The notes beneath the pieces are model-generated. The model was not told the origin of the DNA. It ran no database searches and saw nothing but the letters and a program-made list of their open reading frames with translations. 64,000 bases of DNA from Podocnemis expansa (lineage: Eukaryota > Chordata > Testudines > Podocnemididae), in NCBI GenBank assembly GCA_007922195.1, contig ML682220.1:740095-804094 (forward strand), given 5' to 3'. A program made the translations under genes and the position numbers. Shown piece by piece: positions 22,701 through 34,700 of the stretch. The stretch's first letter is position 1. Each line of letters begins with the position of its first letter.

Positions 22701-25700
22701 GGGGTGGGTCTAATATAAGTTCCATAGAGTTAGAAAACCCCTAGTAGTCACTTAGGACATTAGTATAATACCAAGTTGTGACTACTAAGGCTAGAAGACC
22801 TTCTGACCATGATGAGAAAGAAAGAGTTGTATCCACAGGATGCCCAGGTGAGGGCATCCTGGAGCTAGGCCTAGATAACCATGGCACTATGGCCATCCCC
22901 AGAGGATGAGCTACATGAGGGGCACTGCTGGATAAAGCTCCAGGAAGCGACGACTGGGTCCTGGTTAGTACCCGCCTGCAAGAATGGTTTACGGACCATA
23001 CTGGAGGGACTTAAACAAATGTGCCTTTTACAGCTCTTGAACCCCAATTTCCAATGTTAAAACACCTTGCCTACCCACTGAGCTATTGTAGCATTTTTTG
23101 ACTGCGAGTTTAATGAGGAAGGCAGAAGGATGAGTTTCTCCATGTTTGACCGAATGACAAAGGGGTGGGATCCAAGTGACATTATTATGTCATCTCCTCT
23201 GGTTGTCCGTGACCTGAAGGTCTCCTGATTTGAGTGGAAGGGAGTGGCCATGTTAGGGGCAGAGCGAGAGAGAGAGGAGGGGAGAGTGGTTCAAGTTCAC
23301 TTTGTCAGGGGAGAAACCCCATATACAGGGGTTCCGGCCTTACGGCACAACTCGGGTAGCTGTGACAAACAAATCTGGGGGAGGGAAAACAATCCATTGT
23401 TCATAAGGTAGCCTCTTTTCTGTATGGGGATAGGGAGGACAGAAAGCGGGGCGAAGGTCCAGTTAATGAGACCCCTCACCAAGGTGTTCACCCAGACTGT
23501 GGACCAGCTGGTAGTAGCGAGTACTGGGGTTCGTGTCCCGCGTGGAAACCACGTGCGATTGGCCAAATTCCTGTGTTGCCACCTTTGTGTCTGGTACTTG
23601 GCAGGCAGGAGAGATTTGTCTGCTCTATGGGTCCAGGAGGGGTTGAAGTACCCCTGAGCTAGAAGCATAGACCTTTGGACCCTGGATAGGGTTGATCGGA
23701 CCTGAGCTATAATTAAGCACCAGCTAATTCCATTGGTGACATAGGAAAGGGTTGGCTAGGGCAGTATATAAGAAAGAGTGGGACGCTCCCGCCCAACTTT
23801 CGGGGTAGGGGAGCAAATGCCTTCTGTGGGAAGGGAAGCAAGAGCCAACAAGAGTTTCTCCAGCCATCTGGTTGGAGGGGCAGAATAGTAGGGCTTTGTC
23901 CATGGAGAAGTGTGCATGAGTGTAGCTCCCTGATACAGAAATGGCCCCAAGAGGTAATGCCCCGTTTAGTTCAGAGCAGGGATCAACGGGATGATACACT
24001 CTTCGATATTTGGAGTGTGTTCCCCAAACACTTCTGTGTCTCAGAAGGGGTGAGGGAGTTGCCACCCGAGGAAGCAGGAGGGAGAAGGGGGGCTTTCCCC
24101 CCCCGCTGGAGAGGTGTTGTGCACGGGGCGTGATCGCCCCTTGGGAGTCAGCACTGTTGGCTAAGGGTTGCCCTTGGGGTTTCAGACTGCAGGTCTCCAT
24201 TGTGACCACTATGGTGGTCGAGGACACTTGGATAGTGAGAGGGTGAAGTCCTCTCAGGTGTTGGAAGCATTAGGGTCAATAGAGGGGGTATGGATATGGG
24301 TTGACCTTGATCCTACTCAAAGGGGACAAGGCTGCTTAACCTCTGAACTGCCCATTCTCACCGAGAAGGAGAGGGCTGTCTGTCACCTCTGAGGGATGGT
24401 TGACAGAGAGACTGGTGATTATAATCAATACTGCTGATTAATCAGTTGGAATCCCTCCCCAGAGTTGCGCAGGGGAGGGACCTTACCAGGGAGGGTCCCC
24501 CAGGTGGGTTTCAAACTGAAGTTGTGGTGGTGAGGAATAAGTCCTCACCAATAGCTATTGTAAAATGGGGGGCCGGGGGAGGGAGGTTTACTATTGGGCT
24601 TTATGGGGCAGGAGGATGTGGAAGAGGCCCTGTCAGGAGAAGACCGAGATATTTTAGCCACCTCCCCAAGGCTCACAAGCGGTACCCAGGATGGCCAAGG
24701 TCTCCAGTGGGAACAGGGCATTGCCCCGAATGGCAGATCGAAGGCCACTTGTTGTGAAGCTGGGGGCACTCTGGCTTCCCATAGCCAAGCTGCGCAGCGC
24801 AGGGTTACAGCTGAGGCCATGGTGCAGGCCGCCGTATCCACCGCGTCCCACGCTGACAGGAGGGAGTCCTGGGATGCTATTTTACCCTCCTCCAGGAAGG
24901 CATCATCATACTCCTCCCTGGCCTCTGGTGGGAGTAGATGTCTAAATTTGTTTATTGACTCCGACATGTCCAACACAATCTGCTGGTTAGGGCCTGGTTG
25001 TTCGTGACCTGCAACTGGAAGGCCAAGGAGGAGTATACTTTCCGGCCCAGTAACTCTAACTCCCTCGCATCCCTCAATGTCAGGAGGGGATCACAGGGAG
25101 TCTGCCCCAGCCCTGAAGCCGCTTCCACCACAGCACGAGGTTGGACTGGGTGGTGGGTGAGTGAAGGGAACTCTAACCCTGGTACTCTGTACTTGAGTCC
25201 CACTGTATCTGAAACCAGGGAGATGGAACCAGGTTTTGCCAGCAGGAGTAGGCCAGGTCCCAAACGCTAGGGTGGAGGGGAACCGTGACTGGTTCTGCCG
25301 AAGAAAACATGGGCCCAAATAAGGTGTCAGAGGGCGCTTCGGAGGATTGGACCACCATTCCCATGTGGGCTGACATGGCACAGGAGATCAAAATGCACCG
25401 ACAAATTGCCCGTGTAAGAGCACGGCACCGGGTTTAATGCTCTCCCCAGTGCCGGGGTGGAACTGGTGTGGTTACAGGGGCCTCCTTCGGGGACCATTCG
25501 TGGGGGCCGGTACCAGAAGGGCGATGGTGCAGAAACCTGGCACTGGGGCTGCTTGGAGCCCCTTGAAGCCCCCTTCCCTGGGCTAGAACAGGGGGAAGCA
25601 TCTTGGGAGCCTTGGGGCAGTACTGGGGACAGCAGGGTGATATTTTGCCAAGGGGATGGCTCCACGGTACCAGGACACAAGGGGGTGATGGGCTGCAGTG

Positions 25701-28700
25701 TTCAGGAGCCAGTGGCAGAGAAGGGGAGTGGTGCTGTTTATGCTGTGCCCAGACCTTCGAAAAGAAGGCCGGTTTCCCCTTTCTAGTCGGTGCTGGAGAG
25801 AGAGGTGTAGGCAACAGGAGGAGCGCCCTCACTGCCTCCGGGGTTGCCAGGATCAGCACCGACCCTGACTGGTCCTGAGGGGTGTCCCGTGTCAAAGACA
25901 CGGGGTTGTGCCACTCCTGCGTTACCGAGGTTGGTACCGAGCTGGTCCTGCTGCCCCGCTGGCATAGTGCCGGGCGGATTCCGGTGCCGAACTGGCACGC
26001 AGTACCGCAGGAGGTCCTGAAGCCTTGGGGTAGGAGTGCTGAGCCTGCTTGGACCTAGGGCACGGCGCCTGCTCCCTGTCCTTGATTGTCCTTGGTTTGA
26101 AGGACAGGCAGATGGAGCAAGTGGTGACCATGTGGCTTTTGCCCAGGCACCAGAAGCACTTCTTGTGGGGATCATCCTGCGGGAAGGCCTTGCCACATCC
26201 AACACAGGGTTTAAACCCCAGCATGGTGGACAATGTAGGAGTGCGATATTCCGGCCCGAGAGGGGAAATCTCCTTTGGTGGAACTAGGTCCACAAATAAA
26301 TGCTCCCAGTCGGGCAAAAGGCTCATAAAGTGATCAAACGGACAGGCTGCTTGTGAAATGCAAGGAGTGGGCAGTTCCACAACCAATGCAAAGGCGGAAG
26401 AAATGAAAAAGGGGAGGGGTCGGGTGGCAGCCACATATATATCCAGGGGGTGGCCGCCTGCCCTCTTCTGACAAGCTAGGGTGAAAAGTTCTGACCAATC
26501 AGCCGCTCCGGCATGGAGACACCTATTACTGAATGCATCCGAGCAGTGCTCGAAGAACTGCTGTGTGGGGAAATGGCTGTCCCTCTCCTGCAGAGCTGCC
26601 TCACAGACACCACATCACATCTCACTACACTATGGCTATGTCTACACTAGCAAATTAGTCCAGGTCAAGGAGGCTTAACCTGGACTGATTTGCTCCCTGT
26701 CTACACTAGTCTTCGCCTAGTTTGAACTAAAAAAAATTTTAAAAGCTTAGTTCAAACTAAGCTCTTAGTTCAAATTAGTGTGATGTAGCTGTGCTGGTTC
26801 GAACAAAATAAGTTTGAACGAAGCGGTTAGTTCAAAGTAGCTGCAGCTTTTAATTTGAACTAGCCATGCTTTTTTAGTTCAAACTAAAAAGTTAGTTTAA
26901 ACTAAGAAACGCATGGCTAGTTTGAACTAACCAGGAACTGCTTAATTCAAACTAAAAAAATCCAAACTAAGCTTCCTGGTGTAGACAGAGCCTATGACAC
27001 AAAATGCAGCCTTACAAAATCTGCCCTGTTCTGGTTCAGTAAACAACAGGGATGTATAGAAACACCAAGATAAAAGACCCGGACCATGGTGAGCACAAGC
27101 ACAGTTGACCTGGGATAGCTGACTCAGGTTCCTGGGGCTATAAAATTAGAGTGTAAACATTTGGGCTCAGACTGGTGCCCTCAGACCCCAAGCCAGCTGA
27201 CCAGGGCCAGCCACAACTCTTTTACTGAAGTGTAGACATACTGCACCAAAGCTGGAGGGGCTTCCATCCTTTGCAGGCTAGTGTCAGGCCGCTAGTGTTA
27301 AGGAATCATTCAGGATGAAAGGTGCTGTAATGTAACTATATTCTCTGGTGCTGTGCCCAGTTGATACATACCCCAAGAAAGTCACAATTTTGTACTTGGA
27401 GAGCTCATCATACAGTACTCTTACTCCATGATCTGTGATCTGATTGACATTCAGCCTAAAATAAGACAGAAGAAAATCAATGCTGTTCAGCAGAGATTAT
27501 AAATGGTTCACCAACTTCATGGATTGCTGGAGAGTTACACACATTTTCCTCTGACATCTTAACAGAGCCTCATACTTAGGTGTGTTAAAGCCATTAACAG
27601 AAATGCGAATTCAGTTTTAAAAACTTACACATTAAAAAAAAAAGAAAAGAAAAAAGAATTCCAAGCAAATGCTCTGTCTGCTGCACACACAATTAGAGAG
27701 AGAAATTCAGTAGCTCAGCACCACACAGACAGATCCCCATCTTCCCAGAGTTTATTGTAATTACAGGCAATGCTCTACTCAGCATCTGCACAAAGACATC
27801 TAACTCAGCAAAACCCAACCCCTCCCAGGCCCCTAGTCATCTGCTAAACATCCATCCCCATACTCAGTGAAAGCCTAGAAAACATAAGAGGACAGAAGCA
27901 TGTTCTGAAGTTCATAACCTGTACGCCCTAGTGAACCATAGGCAAAACACAGAACTTACATCCCCCAGAAAATTTTGTCCCAATTCAGGGCAAAAAGAAA
28001 TTTCAAAAAGTCAAAACACTGAAATTTTTCATGAAACAAGATCCAAAGGGGTAGCTGTGTTAGTCTAGTTTGTGAAACAAACGAGGAGCTCTGTGGCCCT
28101 TCAAGACTAACAAATTTATGTATTGCATGAGCTTTCGTGTGAGAAAATCCCACTTGGTCACATGCTTTGAAGATGAGGTAACAGGTCACACTGTAACAGC
28201 AAATCAAAACAGTTGTTGAGATTCAAACACTGGGAAACAGCATACAGAGGAAGATAAGGTCAGATCACCTGCTATAATGCAAGAAAAATCCAATGTCCTG
28301 ATTAAGTTCTGAAGTAATGCAACCGAATTTGCAAATGAATTCAATTTCCCTAGCTTCTCTTTGAAGCCTTGATTTAGTATTCATTTGTGTGAGCACAGCA
28401 ATTAATAAATTGTTAATGGAGTGACCACGAAGATTGAAATACTGACCCACTGGTTTTAGTTTGTTGTGGTTTCTGGTGTCAGTTTTGTGCCCATTAATTC
28501 TTTTGCACAGAGTCTGTCCTGTCTGTCCAATATATAAGGCAGAGGAGCAATTCTTGCACATGATGGCATACATCACATTGGTGAATGAGCCTGTGATAGA
28601 GTAGCTGGTTTTATTAGGTCCTGTAATAATATCTTTTGTACAGATATGTGGGTAAAGCTGGCAGTGTGCTTTGTTGCCAGGATATGTGCCTGCTCTTTCC

Positions 28701-31700
28701 CAGTGTTTGAATCTTAACAACTGTTTTGATTTGCTGTTACACTCCCCTGCATTTATTCCCCCCATTCCGTAATTTCCCTCATCTTCAAAGCATCTGCTTC
28801 TTTTCATAGGACTCACTGTGAAGTTAGGTTCTGTTGTTACAAATATCACTTTCTGTCCTACAGGAATTAACAAATGGAAATGGAAGTTCTCACGTCAGGT
28901 TGAGAGCCATGTTAACGCTGTTCTGATCAGCAGTTGCTATAAAAGGCAGGTTCCTCCCACCGCTGTATTTCAAAGCCAGGACAGGCCCTTGAATTTTCAT
29001 GTAAGAGAAGTAGTGCCAAAGACCACTTCTCCTTCCCTGCTTTCCCCACATCGCTTTCTCAGAGCTGGCTCACTTTCAAGATGTAATCTGAAATGGACCC
29101 AAATCAAAACCACTGACCTAACCACCACAAACGTCTGGTGGCATTTTTTACAATTTGGATTGAAAATTCACACAGGTTCCAGAGCTGCAGCCATGTTAGT
29201 CTAGTTCAGCAAAACAAGGAGTTCTGTGGCACTTAAAATCTACATAGTTGGTCAAAGTTGCTATCCTATGTTTCCCAGACACATCCCCCAAAAAGATCTG
29301 AAATTCGCAACTCTGGGATGTTCAAAATGCTGATCCAATTTTTGGCTGTCTCTTCTTAATTATCTGCTTTTAAAATATACTGAGGTGATCATGCTGAAAT
29401 AAGACTTTAAAAACTGCACATGGTTTATTTCCAGGAACCTGTCAAGCTTTAAAGGGTTTCTTAAGGCTCACATTGTGCAATAAATCTAAGAGAAACAGTC
29501 ATCTGCCATGACATCCTACCTGATCACGGTAAGCTTATTAAAACAAGGTAGAAGCTGTTTCACTCCATAGTCGTTGATATTATTGTTGTCTAGATCCAGG
29601 CCCAGGTGCTTCTGAAAGTGCTGCATGACAAAGGAAATGGCACTGCAATCGGCCGAATAGGCATTGCAATAGGTGAGTTTCAGGTAGTTGGCCCTCATGC
29701 CTCTGACAGTCTGCTTGGCTAGTTTTTCACTTTGAGTCTCATAAATGCACCTCAGCATCCAAACAAAATTGGGCATGACCTGAATCTGTTTATAACCCTT
29801 AATCCTTGCCCGCAACAGATTCTGCATATGAGATTTCATGCTTGCCAAGAGGTATGTGATGAGTGCCTTTCTTTTCCTTTTCATGGCTCTCGGTGAAACC
29901 AAATGCCTGATGAGCTTCTGCTTGGATTTGGAAAGCAAACCACAGAGGAAAAGGTTGGTAAAATGAAAATGTTCTTTATTTCGGAAAGGGTCTTCTCCAA
30001 CAGACACATTTTGCAGCCACCGAATAGGGAGACAAGTAGTTGGACTAGTCTCACTGGAAGAGCATTCTGCAAAAAACTTCAGTAGTTCTTTTGTACTCGC
30101 TTTCTCTTCTGTAACAAGGAACAAAGCGGTGAAAAAAGACTGTAAGGTCAGGTGGAAAAATTCAAACGAGGACTGCTCTCCACAGCCACCATAGTCATAA
30201 ACTGTCCTGAGGAACCCCAGATGCAAATCCTGCTCTGACATATTTAAGGATGTGACTTCCTCCTGGTCAAAGATAAAAAGAGATTTCTCCATCCCCATAT
30301 GTGCTATTTTACCCAAGGAGAACAGCGTTTCCTTTTTTGTCCTGAATGTCTCCACTTGGCTCCTGGTGTTCTTCTTCAGCAAATCTGTTTTCAGAGTTCG
30401 GTTCAAGTGAACTTCACTCATAAGCAAAAAGATGTCTGTCAATGTAACTGTGTAGCTTGGAAGCTCATGACTGTCAAACGTGGAATGGAAATGTTCAAAG
30501 CATTTAAAGATAATCCAGCAAAATAAAGGCACTGAACACAAACTGCAGAGACTGGGGTTTGCTTCCAGCTGATTCAATATTAACACACAACACTTCTCAT
30601 CTCTGAAGAAATTCCTCGCATATTCCTTCAGGTTATTGCTGGAAAACCCTCGGAGCAGTACTTTCTTCCTAATGATGTTCTGATGGACCTCTGTTCCTGT
30701 CCTTGCTGTCAGAACTTTCCTTGATCCCTTAAGAAGCTTTCCACTCAGAAGATTCACCAGCAGGACAAGTGGATGAGTGGGCTCTTCTGGTGAACAGATA
30801 TCAGGGATGCTGTTCAGGTCAAAGTCAGAATGCATCTCATCAAAGCCATCAAATGTGAAGAGTACTGTGTGAGGGAACTGTAGGATGTGGCTGAATACCT
30901 CCTCAGGGTCCTGGTCTGGGTAACAGTTGTATTTGAACAGGAGATCTTTCAAACAGATGGCTTCATTCTCCTTAAAACAGTTAAACATCCTGCACCTGAA
31001 CCGGAAGAAAAATTTGGCACCTACATCTAATTTTCCTTTGGCCCAAAGATTTTGCATCTTTTGCAGCAAAATGGATTTTCCAATACCTGCATCACCAAAA
31101 ACATATACAGTCTCTCCATCTTCATTGATTACCCCAATTCTATCATCAAACAGATCTTCTAAGCAGCTCACGTTGCCGAGGCTCTCATTGGTATAACTGA
31201 CCAGCTCAACAAGACTAGCAGCATAGGTTTCCTCAAGCAGCATCTCCTCCTGCTGAGCATAGGACATAACAAACTTTGTGTCCCGTCCCAATTCATATTT
31301 GAGTTTCTGACGGTACCTGCTAACTAAAATGAGAATTGATTATTAAAGGAGATCGAATCTAACATAAGGACTACACTATACAAAGGCTGCCATGCTTGAG
31401 AACTAAAGAGCAATGATTGGACATATACACTCATTTATGACTGTGGATCTTAGGTAAATAAAAGCAACAGGCTACTGCTAACTCCCTTCTACAATATTAC
31501 ATCAAATACTTGCTCTCTCTGTTTGTGTTTAACCTTATGATCTTGACCTCTGCAAATTTTGCAAAAAGTTTTAACTAGAATGCACTGTTCATTTCTTCTC
31601 TCAGCACAAAAAGCTACAGAAGTATATACAAAGTTGGGTCTTAGTTTTCCATTAAATGATCAATATTTAGAAACTTCCATTTCCAGTACCAAATGTGTCA

Positions 31701-34700
31701 TGAATCCCCCAGTTTCTAGAGAGGAAACTTCAACGCTTTCACAGAGGCTCTCTGGGCTTTTTCAGTAACAAGCAGCATTTGTTTGGAGAAGGAAGCAACC
31801 TGTAGTAGTGGCTTCCCCCTCTCCCCCGCCCTTTGCATGTGTTCAGAACAAATCTGAAAGGCACTACCAAAGCTCCTGTCAGGGTAAGAAAGATTATTTC
31901 TGCTTAGCAACATTCTCCAACTCTGTGCTTTCTAGACAGTCTGGTTTTTCAATCCAAAGGAACAAACTAAGAGCAATTAGTTGTACAGCTTCATGTCCTT
32001 TTCTACATGCCAAGTTAAAAGATTAGGACTATTTCAAAGATATGGTTGCTAGTAGTTCCCAACTGCCTTTGGAATTCCTGTCTCATAAATTCTTTTCCCG
32101 CAAGTTTGAACTGATGTAATTAATTACATGCTCCATAAAGCTACTTCGCCACTCCAGAACTTCAATAGGAAGCTACCTAGGATGTGGTGCTAGGGATTGG
32201 GTAGAAAATATTCTTCTCTTGGAGTCAGTCCTGACCCAGTGATGCAGCACTGTCTTTTGGGGCACTGATTCTAGATGGTGCCATCTTTTGGACAAGTCGT
32301 AAAACCTGGGACGGTCCTAACTATATGTACTTATGAAAGACCCCAACACCTCTTTTTCAAAGGTGGGAAGGTCCAGGCAATGGACAGTTTAGATGGTTAC
32401 TCTTTCTACTTTACCTGGCAGTTTCAACTGCCACAAGGCTCATCTAGTCTAAACCCTGTCAAGATGAAGAACTCGTTGTGTTCAAAAAAAACCATCCAAG
32501 ACAGATGGCTATCTGGCCTCCTTTTGAAACCTCTAGGGAAGAAGCTTCCACAACCCACTGAGGTGCTATATTCCATCGTCCTACTGTTTTTAACAGTTAG
32601 GAACATTCTTCCAAGATTTCATCTAAATGTACTATCCTGTAGTTTGAACCCGTTGCTTCTTGTCCTGGCCTCTGTGGCAAGACAACCACTTTTCTCCAGC
32701 TTTTTTATGGCAGCCTTTCAAGTATTTGAAGACCGCTATCATAATCTCCTTAATCACCTCTTCTTCTCCAAACTACACATACCCCATTCATTCAGCCTTT
32801 GCTTATATGATCTGAATTCCATCCCTTTGATCATGTTTGTTACTCTTCTTTCTTTGCCTATTTTTTGGTTTGATGATCAGCATCATCCCATGCCCTAGGC
32901 ACCTCAACAGATTTAAAAAAACAATTCTTAGACAAATAAAAGTTCTAACATTCAGGCAATGTTGCTGTGTGTCTTCATTGCAAAGGCGGCCACACATGAG
33001 AAGGGTGGTCAAGAATCCTGTAATTAAACAGTGTGGAAAGTGCTTCGGGACCCCTTGAGATGAAGGCTATATAAAATTGTGGTATTTTAACTTTAATGAC
33101 ATAACAAAAAATCTACTAATTGTCACTTTGCTAAAGATAATCACAGAGCAGTTAATTTGTGCTCTGTATTAAAAACTAATCAGTTCTGCGGCTGATGTGA
33201 GACTGTGATGCAACACCATTCGAGAAGTGAAAATAAACAAAAAAGTACTTGAGGTTTAGAAAATCAAAAGCTCTGTAAACAAAGCAAAGTATACATGTTC
33301 AACTAAACCAGCATGACTATATTCCAGTATTGTGGCTTGGCTGCTGTCAGGCTACACTTAATGTTACTACATTTTATGTAGCTGCTGAGTGTGGGTGTTT
33401 ACATATTAGTTGTCTTTCGCTGGTGTTGGCACAAACCCTACAGAATACCTATGTTTCTTGCTACTTCATGCACAATCCTAGATACTCACCGCACTGTGTC
33501 CTTATCACACTATTCCCTGCTTGTTGTCTATATAGGTAATGTGGGAGTCATGCTGGCACAGTACTCAAGCTTCTTCTACAATCCCAAGCAAAAATAGGAT
33601 TGAAAGTGAAATAGATAAGGTTGATGATTTAATTGCTGTTATTAGGGTACAGGATTAAATGAAAGTTCTAGTTCACCTGAAAAGGCTGATCTGATATACC
33701 ACAATGAAGATGTCACATATGATCCCTGGTAAGTTTTTTGAACCACCCAGCTGCAGTGAGGTAGCTGTTCTTTCATTATTTTGCTTTAAATATTGCTAAA
33801 GCCAAATGCTTTTAGAGACGATTCACTTAAAATATTTTAAAGGGAGTTGTATGGCTGACTGTACTGCTAGTTATTACTGGCCAGACTTGGAGGCCTACAT
33901 GGAGAGGGCTAAAGAGACTTTAATCCACCTATAAGCCCTCATGATTCTCAGCCTTTAGGATCTAAAATGACTCCTACCATAATTTATTTAGAACGGCCCC
34001 TTCTGCTACCCAAGTCCCAACAGCCTAGTCCAGTACCACCCAGGGTCCCCACAGTGCTAAGTTCCCTGCCCTTATACATCGCCTAACTGTTAAGAGGCCT
34101 GTGGAGCCTACAGCTGCCCTACACAATGCATTCATTGACCCTCCAGTTTTTACAGGCCCTGTAGGTTGCCACAGTCAGTAATGGAGTGTATATAAAAAGC
34201 TTATTCCATATTACTCATCCTGAAAACAAGAACCATAGTGTAGATTCTCTCCCTGGTTACGTATTTTTAAAGCTTGATTCCTAAGACTGGGGGAAATTAG
34301 GACAAATAGTGAGACTAAGCAATAAATGACATTAATCTTGTAATATTAACACACATTTCTCTGGAGACACGTTTTCTACAGAGAATTGACCTGTATTTTG
34401 GTTCTTACACCTCTTCCTACCTGGATCTGTATTTACAACAGGTTTAGTCTGAATATTCTCTGAAGGGTGGAAACCTATTTCATCCAACCAAGGGTGTAGT
34501 TCGTAATATGCATCAGAGACTTCCTGTAGGACATAGATGAAATATTCTGAGACTTCTTCTCCTTTGCTTTGAACCAGATCCAGAATTTTACGAACCTGAA
34601 GAAATATCATGTAGCATGTTAGCAACAGGTAGGATTGTACAGCACCTACAGTTTTACAATGCTGTGATGACTGGAGATGGAACTCCAGTCAAAGCCCTGA

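Larger units (their letters stand above)
20985..26565 (-). mobile_element. DIRS retrotransposon 2 (decayed, about 5.6 kb)
   Basis: Inverted termini of about 160 bp at 21000-21175 and 26400-26560 share ATTCAGTAATAGGTGTCTC, CTGATTGGTCAGAAC and TGTCAGAAGAGGGCAGGC. Gag-like frames lie on the minus strand next to the right end, so the element points towards DIRS-1. The end sequences differ from DIRS-1, so it is another subfamily. No reverse transcriptase or RNase H was recognised; 21.7-24.4 kb holds unrelated or unrecognisable sequence. Confidence 0.8.

Noticed and set aside
28670..28873. N-terminal 68 codons of the PLE frame as part of a real protein
   Set aside because: They are read through the inverted copy of the element's own 3' UTR.
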